NCBI RefSeq assembly: GCF_037327425.1
Contig: NZ_CP147846.1
Span: forward strand, 3,224,001 to 3,288,000
Source: Rhodococcus sovatensis
Lineage (GTDB): Bacteria; Actinomycetota; Actinomycetes; Mycobacteriales; Mycobacteriaceae
DNA: 64,000 nucleotides
Direction: 5' to 3'
Under the pieces are notes generated by a model. The model ran no database searches and was not told the origin of the DNA. It saw only the letters and a list, made by a program, of their open reading frames with translations. The translations under genes and the position numbers were made by a program. This document shows, one piece after another, positions 35,006-43,711 of the stretch (position 1 is its first letter; each line of letters starts with the position of its first letter).

Positions 35006-35014
35006 GGTGGCTGC

Positions 35015-35605
35015 ATGGCTCCGACACGTTGGCAGAGCGAGAACACCGAGGCTCAGTCGCAGAGCTACGTCGAGCGATTCGCGCGACTGGAGTCCCGCGG
35101 CGTCGACCTGCACGGCGAAGCTCGAATGGTCGATGCGCTGCTGGCTCCAGGCAGCGCTGTGCTCGACGCAGGCTGCGGCACAGCACGACTCGGAGCCGAG
35201 CTGGCCCGACGCGGGCATCAGGTCACCGCAGTGGACCTCGACCCTGTCTTCGTCGAGGCGGCCCGGCAACACACGAGCATCAGCGTCCATCGAGCCGATC
35301 TGACCGAGTTCGATCTCGGGATGTCGTTCGACGCGATCGTTGCGGCCGGAAACGTCATGGTGTTCATGGAACCGGGCACCGAACGCTCTGCTCTCGCGCG
35401 AATCGCCCTGCACCTTCGACCTGGCGGACTGTTCATCGCGGGATTCGCGACCGACCGGGATTACACAGTCGATCGGTTCGACGACGATCTCCGTGCAGTC
35501 GGCCTCGGCGTCGAGCACCGCTTCGCCACGTGGGATCTGCGGCCGTGGCACGACGGCGCGGACTGGGCAGTGACCGTCGCGAGGGCTCCTCAGCTGTTGG
35601 CATGA
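35015..35605 (+). CDS. SAM-dependent methyltransferase
   Basis: 196 residues, class I fold: motif I SAVLDAGCGTARLGAELARRG, motif II VTAVDLDPVFVEAAR, motif IV FDAIVAAGNVMVFME, and LRPGGLFIAGFATD. ATG at 35015, 9 bases after the sulfotransferase-like gene, so probably in the same operon. Substrate unknown; small soluble enzyme of the Methyltransf_25/11 type. Its 3' end overlaps that of the PadR gene by 16 bases, tail to tail. Confidence 0.9.
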   Translation: MAPTRWQSENTEAQSQSYVERFARLESRGVDLHGEARMVDALLAPGSAVLDAGCGTARLGAELARRGHQVTAVDLDPVFVEAARQHTSISVHRADLTEFDLGMSFDAIVAAGNVMVFMEPGTERSALARIALHLRPGGLFIAGFATDRDYTVDRFDDDLRAVGLGVEHRFATWDLRPWHDGADWAVTVARAPQLLA

Positions 35606-36120
35606 AGTTCGGCAGGTAGGGCATCGAACCACTCGAGGGTCGCTTCCTCGTACCTGATGCCGAAATCCAATGTGGCCAAATCGAATACGCTCGCACCATC
35701 TGCGGCGTCTCGCTGCGCTCGATACCCGGCCAGCGTTTCGGCATGTCGACGTCGGTGGTCGACGAGGATTGCCGCGAGCCGCCCTGGCTCCAGATGCGCC
35801 CCGAACGCCATGGTGAGGAGCAAAGGGTGGCGGATGGTCGCGTCACCGGGTTCGCGGTCGATCCACAGCGCGAAAATAGCTCTGCCGGAGTCGGTGATGG
35901 TGAACGGCTTCTGCGCTCGCGCGCCGACGTGCCCTTCTTCGACCAATCCGCGCGTCGTCAATGCGGCCAGCTCGCGATACACCTGGCTACGGGTCACGGT
36001 CCAGAATCCGCCGATGCACGCCTGCGCTGTGGCATGCAGGTCCCAACCGGTCATCGGGCCGCGGTGGAGGAACCCCAGGAGCGAGCCGGCCGTGGCATTC
36101 AAGGATCGTTCATCGGTCAC
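35590..36120 (-). CDS. PadR-family transcriptional regulator
   Basis: 176 residues from a GTG at 36120 (MTDERSLNATAGSLLGFL); the frame upstream is antisense to the next gene and rejected. Winged helix at about residues 8-85 (GPMTGWDLHATAQACIGGFWTVTRSQVYRELAALTTRGLV, then FTITDSGRAIFALW), and a C-terminal helical dimerisation region. It diverges from the DUF1707-type gene with paired CCA-N3-TGG-like motifs between them, so it probably controls itself and that gene. Confidence 0.88.
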   Translation of the reverse strand: MTDERSLNATAGSLLGFLHRGPMTGWDLHATAQACIGGFWTVTRSQVYRELAALTTRGLVEEGHVGARAQKPFTITDSGRAIFALWIDREPGDATIRHPLLLTMAFGAHLEPGRLAAILVDHRRRHAETLAGYRAQRDAADGASVFDLATLDFGIRYEEATLEWFDALPAELHANS

Positions 36121-36143
36121 GACCCATCTTGGCACACCTTGAC

Positions 36144-36192
36144 ATTCCACAGTGGGAGGTCGATGCTGGAGTTCGACAGTCCACAATGGAAT
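36144..36192. promoter_or_regulatory. Two mirrored motifs between PadR and DUF1707 genes
   Basis: ATTCCACAGTGG (36144-36155, plus) and ATTCCATTGTGG (minus strand of 36181-36192) match in 10 of 12 bases in opposite orientation, 25 bases apart. A TTGACA (36139-36144) abuts the first. Their placement in the divergent gap suggests operators for the PadR regulator. Confidence 0.5.
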
Positions 36193-36219
36193 ATCCGGCA
36201 AGTCGAAGCGGAGAGCACC

Positions 36220-36666
36220 ATGACCTACCGACCCATGCCCGGCGGCGGCGCCCCGAACACCCGGTTGTCCGACGCTCAACGAGAAAGCGCCATCGACCGG
36301 CTGACCGGTCATGTCGCGTCGGGACGACTTGCCCTCGATGATTTCGACGCGCGAGCTCGGGATATCTATGCCGCGGTAACCCAGGCAGACCTCGAGTCGA
36401 TCTTCCGGGACCTTCCCGACCCCGCCCCTCGTGCCGCCACCGAAAAGCCGACGCCGAAACAGCTGCCGATGGCGCGCGAATTGCTGACGTGGGCAGCCGT
36501 CGGCGTCCTGTGCCTGTCCATCTGGGCCATCACTTCGATCGCGACCGGCAATTTCCTCTATCCCTGGCCGGTGTGGGTGATCGGGCCGTGGGGAGCGATG
36601 CTCGCGCTGCAGCGTGTGACCGGGATGTCCACGACCTGCTCGGGCAGGCGCCTTTACGTCGACTGA
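36220..36666 (+). CDS. DUF1707-type membrane protein
   Basis: 148 residues from the ATG at 36220, with GGAG seven bases ahead. Residues about 15-65 form the DUF1707 (SHOCT-like) motif: TRLSDAQRESAIDRLTGHVASGRLALDDFDARARDIYAAVTQADLESIFRDLP-type sequence. Two membrane helices follow (about 88-108 and 112-132), then a short basic tail. Such proteins are common in actinobacteria and often sit beside regulators; role unknown, perhaps envelope stress. Confidence 0.85.
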   Translation: MTYRPMPGGGAPNTRLSDAQRESAIDRLTGHVASGRLALDDFDARARDIYAAVTQADLESIFRDLPDPAPRAATEKPTPKQLPMARELLTWAAVGVLCLSIWAITSIATGNFLYPWPVWVIGPWGAMLALQRVTGMSTTCSGRRLYVD

Positions 36667-36754
36667 CCGACCGAGGCGATCTGGAATCTCGCGCCGAGCG
36701 GGTCGGTAACTCCGGCCCACTCACGGTCCCCCTTTCCTGAGACGAAACCGTGGA

Positions 36755-37300
36755 ATGATGGGGACCATGTCGTCATCGTCGCCGCTACCGCTCGATCCCA
36801 TTGCAGAGGCCCACCGCCAGTGGACCAAGCATGGGTGGGGCGACGTCGCCGACGGAATGGCCGCTGTCACTTCGCTGATGCGTGCGCAACAGATCATGCT
36901 CGCCCGGGTCGAGGAGGTTCTCAAGCCGACCGGGCTCACGTTCTCGCGCTACGAGCTTCTGACGTTGCTGACCTTCACGAAGAACGGCGCGATCCCGATG
37001 GCAAAGGCGAGCGCACGTCTTCAAGTCCATCCCACCAGCGTGACCAATGCCGTCGACCGCCTCGAAGCAGCGGGCTACGTCCGCCGCACTCCGCACCCGA
37101 GCGATCGCCGAACAACCCTGGTGGAGATCACCGATTCCGGCCGGACGCTGGCTGTGGACGCCACCGAAAAGCTCAATGACCAGGTCTTCGGCAAACCGGG
37201 TCTGGCCAAAGAGCGTTTGACTTCACTGGTACGAATCCTCGCCGAACTGCGGCGCTCCGCCGGTGATTTCGAGGACGGTGGGACAACACCGGCCTGGTGA
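36755..37300 (+). CDS. MarR-family transcriptional regulator
   Basis: 181 residues. Winged helix at about 60-130: LTFSRYELLTLLTFTKNGAIPMAKASARLQVHPTSVTNAVDRLEAAGYVRRTPHPSDRRTTLVEITDSG, the last part being the MarR wing. ATGs at 36755, 36758 and 36767 are all possible starts. Ligand unknown. Its stop overlaps a possible GTG of the next gene. A symmetric CGTGAT/ATCACG site lies just after it. Confidence 0.9.
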   Translation: MMGTMSSSSPLPLDPIAEAHRQWTKHGWGDVADGMAAVTSLMRAQQIMLARVEEVLKPTGLTFSRYELLTLLTFTKNGAIPMAKASARLQVHPTSVTNAVDRLEAAGYVRRTPHPSDRRTTLVEITDSGRTLAVDATEKLNDQVFGKPGLAKERLTSLVRILAELRRSAGDFEDGGTTPAW

Positions 37301-37320
37301 GTGACGCCCCGTCAACGATC

Positions 37321-37337
37321 CGTGATGGAATATCACG
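37321..37337. promoter_or_regulatory. Inverted repeat before the actin-fold gene
   Basis: CGTGAT (37321-37326), GGAAT, ATCACG (37332-37337): perfect 6-base arms in the short gap between the MarR gene and the preferred start of the next gene. It could be a MarR operator placed for control of the downstream gene alone. Confidence 0.5.
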
Positions 37338-37374
37338 AGAACGTGGCGGGGGCCACGCTCAGGTTGGAGAGAAC

Positions 37375-38205
37375 GTGTTGGTAGTGGGTGTCGGCGCAGG
37401 TGCACACGGTGCGCGCGCAATTCTGACTTACCTGGACAGTCCGCATCGCGCGCCCGTCGCATCGAGAACGGTGCGGAGACAGCGCGGTCAATCACTGGTG
37501 TCCACCATCGCAGCCGGTGTGTCAGCGCTGCACGCCACCGCGTCCAAACTGGCTCTTCCCGTGGCGTACTCGGCGATTGCCTATCGAGTCAACGAAGACG
37601 CCGACGCATTGAGCGAACGTCGCGATCCCCGTCCCTCCTGGCTCGTGCACGAGACCGACGCGCAGCTTCGCTATCTCCGATTCACCGGTACCGTTCCCAC
37701 CCATGGCGCTACGGTCCTGTGCGACCTCGGCAGCACGGGAATGACCGTGTCCGTGCTGGACCTGGCTGCGGGAACGACCGTCGCGTCGCGTCGAACATCC
37801 ACCTTCTGCGGCGACGATCTCGACCATCTCGTGCGCAGGCATCTGGCCGCGAACGGTGTCCGGACGGACGTCGAGGCATCTCGCTCCATCAAGGAGCAGC
37901 TCAGCGACGGAGGCGTCGTCAATGCGCACGGGTCGGACGGGACAGGGCATCATGTGTTCACCCGCAGGGACTTCGAAGGAATCATCGCGGGCCCGGTTCG
38001 GTACGCCACCATGGTCGTCGAGCAGACCATCGAACTCTCCGGTACCAAACCCGCGTCGATCGTCCTGCTGGGCGGCGGTGCGAACGTGACGTCGATCGGG
38101 GAGGCATTCGAACGGCGACTGAGGGTGAAGACCCACGTTCCAGGACACCCGGAGTTGGTGTCCGCCAGGGGTGCAGCCCTGCTGTCAGTCGATCAGCAGG
38201 GCTGA
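37375..38205 (+). CDS. Actin/Hsp70-fold ATPase-like protein of unknown function
   Basis: 276 residues from a GTG at 37375 behind GGAGAG; a GTG at 37297 overlapping the MarR stop would add 26 residues of poor quality. Fold markers: an N-terminal strand VLVVGVGAGAHGARAIL, the phosphate-1 loop TVLCDLGSTGMTVSVLDLAAG at about residue 120, and the adenosine/phosphate-2 region ASIVLLGGGANVTSIGEAF near the end. It lacks an Hsp70 substrate domain and a complete N-terminal phosphate loop, so it may be a divergent or non-chaperone member. Next to a MarR regulator. Confidence 0.75.
   Translation: MLVVGVGAGAHGARAILTYLDSPHRAPVASRTVRRQRGQSLVSTIAAGVSALHATASKLALPVAYSAIAYRVNEDADALSERRDPRPSWLVHETDAQLRYLRFTGTVPTHGATVLCDLGSTGMTVSVLDLAAGTTVASRRTSTFCGDDLDHLVRRHLAANGVRTDVEASRSIKEQLSDGGVVNAHGSDGTGHHVFTRRDFEGIIAGPVRYATMVVEQTIELSGTKPASIVLLGGGANVTSIGEAFERRLRVKTHVPGHPELVSARGAALLSVDQQG
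38174..38204. terminator. Bidirectional hairpin between convergent genes
   Basis: CAGCCCTGCTG (38174-38184) pairs perfectly with CAGCAGGGCTG (38194-38204), 11 bp with a 9-base loop. It lies at the very 3' end of the actin-fold gene, whose stop is 38203-38205, and six bases beyond the enoyl-CoA hydratase stop, so it can end transcripts from both sides. No U run. Confidence 0.65.
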
Positions 38206-38210
38206 CCGCC

Positions 38211-38987
38211 TCACCGATTGACGAACTTAGCCTGACGCTTCTCGACGAAGGCAGCCATGCCCTCTTTCTGGTCCTCCGTCGCGAACGTCGAGTGGAACAA
38301 GCGACGCTCGAAGCGAACTCCCTCGGCCAGAGAGGATTCGAACGAACGATTGACGGCGTCCTTGGCCATCATCGCAATCGGCAACGACATCTCGGCAATG
38401 GTCGTCGCAGTCGCAATGGCGTCGTCCAGCAGGTCGTCTGCCGGGACGATTCGTGACACCAGGCCGGCGCGTTCGGCTTCCTCGACCTTCATGTTTCGGC
38501 CGGTCAGGCACATCTCCATGGCCTTCGCTTTGCCGACAGCGCGCGTGAGCCGTTGTGAGCCACCGATTCCGGGAATGACACCGAGCTTGATCTCAGGCTG
38601 TCCGAACACTGCATTGTCGGCTGCGATCAATACGTCGCACAGCATGGCCAGCTCACAGCCGCCGCCGAGGGCGTACCCGGCCACCGCTGCGACAATGGGA
38701 GTCCTGGCCGCAGCGAGTCGATCCCACGCCGTGAAGAAGTCGTCGAGATACACGTCCATGTAGGACTTCGGCTGCATCTCCTTGATGTCCGCTCCCGCAG
38801 CGAACGCCTTCTCGGACCCGGTGATCAGAATTGCACCGATATTCTCGTCGCGGTCGAGATCCTCGACGACAGCGACGACCTCGCGCATCAGCTCGGAGTT
38901 CAACGCGTTCAGCGCTTTCGGACGATTCAAGGTAATGATCCCGACGCGTCCACGACGCTCGAGCAGGATCGTGTTGTATTCACTCAT
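38211..38987 (-). CDS. echA: Enoyl-CoA hydratase
   Basis: Crotonase adding water to 2-enoyl-CoA; in this operon methacrylyl-CoA of valine breakdown is the likely substrate. 258 residues from the ATG at 38987 (MSEYNTILLERRGRVGIITLNRPKALNAL). Oxyanion hole ITGSEKAFAAGADIKEM and AAVAGYALGGGCELAMLCD; the catalytic glutamates lie in GCELAML and KLGVIPGIGGSQRL-type segments. Overlaps mmsB by eight bases. Last gene of the operon. Confidence 0.93.
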   Translation of the reverse strand: MSEYNTILLERRGRVGIITLNRPKALNALNSELMREVVAVVEDLDRDENIGAILITGSEKAFAAGADIKEMQPKSYMDVYLDDFFTAWDRLAAARTPIVAAVAGYALGGGCELAMLCDVLIAADNAVFGQPEIKLGVIPGIGGSQRLTRAVGKAKAMEMCLTGRNMKVEEAERAGLVSRIVPADDLLDDAIATATTIAEMSLPIAMMAKDAVNRSFESSLAEGVRFERRLFHSTFATEDQKEGMAAFVEKRQAKFVNR

Positions 38988-39891
38988 TCGGCTGCCCTGT
39001 CGAGCGCTCGCGGATGTCGTTGATGATGCCGGAGAAGTCGACATCGGTGCCGCCGCCGGACGTCTCCTTGAATCGTGCGTAAATTTCCGCAGCCTGAAGC
39101 CCGAGCACGCCTTCGACGCCGTTGTCGCGCAGCGCATTCGCCGCCAGACCGAGATCCTTGTCCATCAAAGCGGCCGCGAATCCCGGCTTGTAGTCGTTGT
39201 TCGCGGGAGAGGTCGGAACCGGCCCCGGCACCGGGCAGTTCGTCGTGAGTGCCCAGCACTGACCCGACGCGGTCGATGCCACGTCGAACAGCGCCTGATT
39301 GCTGAGCCCGAGCTTCTCGCCGAGAACGAACGCCTCACTGATGGCAATCATGGACACTCCAAGGATCATGTTGTTGCAGATCTTGGCAGCTTGACCGTTG
39401 CCTGCCGACCCGCAGTGCACGACCTTGCGTCCCATCACATCGAGAATCGCTGCAGCAGAATCGAAGTCCTCCGCCGAGCCACCGACCATGAACGTCAACG
39501 TTCCGGCTGCCGCTCCCCCGACTCCGCCGGAGACCGGCGCGTCGAGACTGCGATGACCTGCCTCGTTCACCAGCTTGTGGGCGGCATGGGCGTCGGCGAC
39601 GTCGATGGTCGACGAATCGACGAACAACGTCCCAGGCGCAGCTGCCGGGAGCAGATCCTTGTAGAGATCGAGCACGAGACGCCCGTTCGGCAGCATCGTG
39701 ACGACGATGTCCGCGTCTTTGACAGCGGCGACAGCCGACTCGACGACGGTCACTCCGTCGGACTTCGCCTGGCTCAGCGCTGCGGGAACGAGATCGAACC
39801 CCTGCACCGTGTATCCGGCTTTGACCAGATTGGCTGCCATCGGGCCGCCCATGTGCCCGAGGCCGATGAAACCGATCGTCTTCTCGCTCAT
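38980..39891 (-). CDS. mmsB: 3-hydroxyisobutyrate dehydrogenase
   Basis: NAD-dependent oxidation of 3-hydroxyisobutyrate to methylmalonate semialdehyde. 303 residues: TIGFIGLGHMGGPMAANLVKAG at the N-terminus, substrate loop DAPVSGGVGGAAAGTLTFMVGG, catalytic Lys in GNGQAAKICNNMILG, and KDLGLAANALRDNGV. The ATG overlaps the preceding stop (ATGA). Confidence 0.95.
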   Translation of the reverse strand: MSEKTIGFIGLGHMGGPMAANLVKAGYTVQGFDLVPAALSQAKSDGVTVVESAVAAVKDADIVVTMLPNGRLVLDLYKDLLPAAAPGTLFVDSSTIDVADAHAAHKLVNEAGHRSLDAPVSGGVGGAAAGTLTFMVGGSAEDFDSAAAILDVMGRKVVHCGSAGNGQAAKICNNMILGVSMIAISEAFVLGEKLGLSNQALFDVASTASGQCWALTTNCPVPGPVPTSPANNDYKPGFAAALMDKDLGLAANALRDNGVEGVLGLQAAEIYARFKETSGGGTDVDFSGIINDIRERSTGQPNE

Positions 39892-40934
39892 GCGTTCTTC
39901 TCCAGTCCCAATTCGGAATCACCCAACGATTCGAAGTACCGATCGACGTCGGCCTCGGTCACGTCTGCGAGAGTCGCAGGCGACCACTTCGGGTTTCTGT
40001 CCTTCTCCACGACCTGAGCGCGGATCCCTTCGACCAGGTCATGGGAGTCGAGACTCGCGAGCGAGACGCGGTACTCCTCGTCCAAGACCTGCTCCAACGA
40101 CGACGCGGCGGCGGCACGCCGAAGCGACTTCAGCGTCACCTTCAACGACACCGGCGACTTCGACTCGATGTCGCTAGCGGCCTTCTCCGCGTCTTCGATT
40201 CCACTGCCTCGCAGACCGTCGACGATCTCCTCGACCGTGTCGGCACTGTAGAACCGGTCGATCCAGCTTCGTGCAGCGTCGAGCGTCGACTCCGGTGCTT
40301 CCTCGGTGAACTCGGCGAGCGCGTCCGAGAGAAGACCCGTCTCCAGTGCCTCGCAGAACTTTTCGAGATTGCCCGACGGCATGTAGTGATCGGCGAAGCC
40401 GGCAGCGATCGCGTCACCCGCGTCCATCCGAGCCGTCGTCAAACCGAGGTGCGTGCCCAGCTCGCCCGGCGAACGCGACAACAGGTACGTGCCACCGACG
40501 TCCGGGATGAACCCGATCCCGACCTCGGGCATCGCGATCTTCGAACGCTCGGTGACGATGCGAGTGTTTCCGTGCGCCGACAACCCGACGCCACCGCCCA
40601 TGACAACACCATCCATGATGGCGACATACGGCTTGGAGAAGCGCGCGATCGCGGCGTTGAGGATGTACTCCTCGCGCCAGAAGTCCTTCGTGCTCGAACC
40701 GCCTTCTTTGGCGTCGTGATAGATCGAGACGATGTCGCCGCCCGCGCAGAGCCCGCGCTCACCGGCGCCGACGAGCAGAACGAGATCGATGTCGTCGTCG
40801 GCCGCCCACGCGTCGAGCTGCGGGGCGATCTGCTGAACCATCGCATGGTTGAGCGCATTGATCGCTTTCGGCCGGTTCAGCGTGATCCGACCGACGCCGC
40901 CACGGACATCGAACAAGACTTCGGGCTCTGTCAT
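39888..40934 (-). CDS. 3-hydroxyisobutyryl-CoA hydrolase
   Basis: Crotonase-fold thioesterase releasing 3-hydroxyisobutyrate. 348 residues from the ATG at 40934 (MTEPEVLFDVRGGVGRITLNRPKAINAL); longer upstream frame is antisense noise. Features: GERGLCAGGDIVSIYHDAKEGG, MDGVVMGGGVGLSAHGNTRIVTERSKIAMPEVGIGFIPDVGGTYLLSR and a C-terminal ECH_2 domain, longer than plain hydratases. Overlaps the acyl-CoA dehydrogenase stop (ATGA). It supplies the substrate of mmsB. Confidence 0.93.
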   Translation of the reverse strand: MTEPEVLFDVRGGVGRITLNRPKAINALNHAMVQQIAPQLDAWAADDDIDLVLLVGAGERGLCAGGDIVSIYHDAKEGGSSTKDFWREEYILNAAIARFSKPYVAIMDGVVMGGGVGLSAHGNTRIVTERSKIAMPEVGIGFIPDVGGTYLLSRSPGELGTHLGLTTARMDAGDAIAAGFADHYMPSGNLEKFCEALETGLLSDALAEFTEEAPESTLDAARSWIDRFYSADTVEEIVDGLRGSGIEDAEKAASDIESKSPVSLKVTLKSLRRAAAASSLEQVLDEEYRVSLASLDSHDLVEGIRAQVVEKDRNPKWSPATLADVTEADVDRYFESLGDSELGLEKNA

Positions 40935-42070
40935 GCTGCTCCCACTATCGAGCGAGCCACCACGACTCGCATGATCTCGTTGGTTCCCTCGAGGATCTGG
41001 TGTACGCGAAGATCGCGAACGATCTTCTCGACGCCGTACTCCGCAAGATACCCGTAACCACCGAGTAACTGTAATGCGTCGTTGGCAACCTGGAAACCGG
41101 TGTCGGTGGCGAATCTCTTTGCCATCGCGCAGAGTTCGACCTTGTCGGGAGCGTTCTCCTGCAGGGCGTCCGCAGCCCTCCACAACATCGTCCGCGCAGC
41201 CTCGAGTTCGGTCTTCATATCGGCCAAGCGGAATTGCAGGGCCTGTGCATCGAGCAACCGTGCGCCGAACGCCTTACGTTCCAACAGATACGCGATCGCC
41301 TTGTCGAGGGCCGACTGTGCACCGCCGATCGAGCATGCAGCGATGTTGAGTCGTCCGCCGTTGAGGCCGTTCATCGCAATGCGGAAGCCGTCACCTTCGC
41401 TGCCGAGAAGGTTGACCGCCGGCACACGGACGTCCTCGAAAACGACCTGCCTCGTCGGCTGGGCGTTCCATCCCATCTTCTTCTCGTTGGCACCGAACGA
41501 GAGACCCGGTGAATCCTTCGGGACGATGATCGCGGAAATACCCTTGGGCCCGGCAGCACCCGTGCGCACCATCACGACGTAGACGTCGGAAGTCCCTGCG
41601 CCCGAGATGAATTGCTTGACACCGTTGAGGATGTAGTCGTCACCGTCGCGAACAGCTTTGGTGCTCAGGGCTGCTGCGTCGGAACCCGCGCCGGGTTCGG
41701 TGAGGCAGTAGCTGCCCAATTGGTCCATCGAGCACAGACCCGGCACCCACGTGCGGCGCTGCTCGTCGGTTCCGTAGGTGTCGATCATCCACGTCACCAT
41801 GTTGTGGATCGAAATGTACGCCGCAATGGACGGATCGCCCGTCGCAAGCTGCTCGAAGATTCGAACCGAATCCAGCCTGGTCAGGCCCGATCCACCGACG
41901 TCCTCACCGATGTAGATGCCGCCCATGCCCAGTCCCGCGGCCTTGCGCAGCACGTCCACCGGGAAGTGTTTGTTCTGGTCCCACTCGACGGCATTGGGGG
42001 CGAGGAACTCGTCGGCGAAATCTCGTGCCGTCTCGTTGATCGCACGCTCGTCCTCGGTCAAGTTGAACAT
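40931..42070 (-). CDS. Acyl-CoA dehydrogenase, probably isobutyryl-CoA specific
   Basis: FAD enzyme forming methacrylyl-CoA. 379 residues: YCLTEPGAGSDAAALSTKAVRDGDDYILNGVKQFISGA, MGWNAQPTRQVVFEDVRVP and the catalytic Glu in HQILEGTNEIMRVVVAR. Sequence and operon place suggest the ACAD8 (isobutyryl) type. It lies 3 bases after mmsA and is coupled to the hydrolase. Confidence 0.94.
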   Translation of the reverse strand: MFNLTEDERAINETARDFADEFLAPNAVEWDQNKHFPVDVLRKAAGLGMGGIYIGEDVGGSGLTRLDSVRIFEQLATGDPSIAAYISIHNMVTWMIDTYGTDEQRRTWVPGLCSMDQLGSYCLTEPGAGSDAAALSTKAVRDGDDYILNGVKQFISGAGTSDVYVVMVRTGAAGPKGISAIIVPKDSPGLSFGANEKKMGWNAQPTRQVVFEDVRVPAVNLLGSEGDGFRIAMNGLNGGRLNIAACSIGGAQSALDKAIAYLLERKAFGARLLDAQALQFRLADMKTELEAARTMLWRAADALQENAPDKVELCAMAKRFATDTGFQVANDALQLLGGYGYLAEYGVEKIVRDLRVHQILEGTNEIMRVVVARSIVGAA

Positions 42071-42073
42071 GCG

Positions 42074-43579
42074 TCAGTCCATGTTGGGAATGACGAAGTG
42101 ATTGGCGGTTGCCTCTTTCTTGCCCGACGGCCAGCGCTCCGTGACCGTCTTGGTCTTGGTGTAGAAGCGCACCGAGTCGGGTCCGTGCTGGTTGAGATCG
42201 CCGAATCCGGAGCGCTTCCACCCGCCGAACGTGTGGTAGGCGATCGGTACGGGAATGGGGACGTTGACGCCGACCATGCCGACCTGAACGCGGGAGCAGA
42301 AGTCGCGGGCGGTGTCACCGTCGCGGGTGAAGATGGAGACGCCGTTGCCGTACTCGTGCTCGCTGGGGAGGCGGAGCGCATCTTCGTAGTCCTTGGCGCG
42401 GACGACGATCAGGACGGGTCCGAAGATCTCTTCCTTGTAGATGCGCATGTCCGTGGTGACTTTGTCGAACAGTGTTGCGCCGGCGAAGAATCCGTTCTCG
42501 TGGCCTTCGAGTCGGAAGTCGCGGCCGTCGACGACGAGCTCGGCGCCCTCGTCGACACCGATCTGTGTGTAGTCGTTGACGCGCTTGAGGGCGTCGCTGC
42601 CGACGAGCGGGCCGAAGTCGGCGTTCTCGTCGTCGGAGCGGCCGATCTTCAGCGTCGCGACGCGTTCCTTCAGCTTGGCGACGAGAGCATCTGCGGTCTC
42701 TTCACCGACGGGCACGGCGACGGAGATGGCCATGCAGCGCTCACCGGCCGAGCCGTACGCGGCACCGAGGAGGGCGTCGGCGACCTGGTCCAGATCGGCG
42801 TCGGGCATGACGAGTGCGTGGTTCTTGGCGCCTCCGAAGCACTGCGCGCGCTTGCCGTTCTTGGCGGCCTCTTCGTAGATGTACTGCGCGATCGGAGTGG
42901 AGCCGACGAAACCGATGGCCTTGACGCGATCGTCGTTCAGCAGTACGTCGACGGCATTCTTGCCACCGTTGACGACGTTGAATACGCCGGGCGGAAGGCC
43001 TGCTTCGAGGAAGAGTTCGGCCAGCTTGAGCGGTACGGACGGGTCACGCTCGGACGGCTTGAGAATGAATGCGTTGCCACACGCGATCGCCGGGCCGGCC
43101 TTCCACAGCGGAATCATCGCTGGGAAGTTGAACGGGGTGATGCCGGCGACGACGCCGAGCGGCTGACGCATGGAGTAGACGTCGATACCACCGCCGGCTC
43201 CCTCGGTGTATTCACCCTTGAGCAGGTGCGGGACGCCAACCGCGAACTCGACGACCTCGAGGCCGCGCTGGATGTCACCCTTGGCGTCCGCGATGGTCTT
43301 GCCGTGCTCGCTGGAGAGCAGGCGGGCCATCTCGTCCATGTCGCGATTGATCAGCTGCAGGAATTTCATCAGCACGCGTGCTCGGCGCTGCGGGTTCCAG
43401 CTCGCCCACTCGACCTGCGCCTGGGCGGCGTCGGCGATGGCCGCTTCGACTTCGGCATCGCTGGCCAGTGGCACCAGCGCCTGGACCTCACCGGTATTGG
43501 GGTCGAAGACGTCGCCGAAGTTGCCCGACTCTCCTGCTACGTGCTTGCCGCCGATGAAGTGAGTGAGTTCGCGAGCCAT
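42074..43579 (-). CDS. mmsA: Methylmalonate-semialdehyde dehydrogenase (acylating)
   Basis: CoA-dependent oxidation of methylmalonate semialdehyde to propionyl-CoA. 501 residues from the ATG at 43579 (MARELTHFIGGKHVAGESG). GVVAGITPFNFPAMIPLWKAGPAIACGNAFILKPSE, catalytic Cys in GSAGERCMAISVAV, GFVGSTPIAQYIYEEAA and the IPVPIAYHTFGGWKRSGFGD tail are typical. First gene of mmsA-acd-hydrolase-mmsB-echA, which together turn isobutyryl-CoA into propionyl-CoA. Confidence 0.96.
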   Translation of the reverse strand: MARELTHFIGGKHVAGESGNFGDVFDPNTGEVQALVPLASDAEVEAAIADAAQAQVEWASWNPQRRARVLMKFLQLINRDMDEMARLLSSEHGKTIADAKGDIQRGLEVVEFAVGVPHLLKGEYTEGAGGGIDVYSMRQPLGVVAGITPFNFPAMIPLWKAGPAIACGNAFILKPSERDPSVPLKLAELFLEAGLPPGVFNVVNGGKNAVDVLLNDDRVKAIGFVGSTPIAQYIYEEAAKNGKRAQCFGGAKNHALVMPDADLDQVADALLGAAYGSAGERCMAISVAVPVGEETADALVAKLKERVATLKIGRSDDENADFGPLVGSDALKRVNDYTQIGVDEGAELVVDGRDFRLEGHENGFFAGATLFDKVTTDMRIYKEEIFGPVLIVVRAKDYEDALRLPSEHEYGNGVSIFTRDGDTARDFCSRVQVGMVGVNVPIPVPIAYHTFGGWKRSGFGDLNQHGPDSVRFYTKTKTVTERWPSGKKEATANHFVIPNMD

Positions 43580-43696
43580 GAAATCCGTCCTAACACATAC
43601 GAGGAGGTGAAGTGTGCCCATCCTATAGTCGGACTTCCATGTATGTCTACCCATTGGCACGAAAAAGCGCATCCTGGTGCACTTAACCGCGCCAGT

Positions 43697-43711
43697 GGCG
43701 GCGGAGCCGCC
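43697..43711 (-). terminator. Short GC hairpin after the SWIM gene
   Basis: GGCGGC (43697-43702), GGA, GCCGCC (43706-43711), directly following the SWIM gene stop on the minus strand. No U run follows; weak terminator or 3' end structure before mmsA. Confidence 0.4.

Noticed and set aside
37297..37374. Upstream GTG start of the actin-fold protein overlapping the MarR stop
   Set aside because: The extra 26 residues look non-coding, contain the symmetric CGTGAT/ATCACG site, and GGAGAG is placed for the GTG at 37375; kept only as an alternative.
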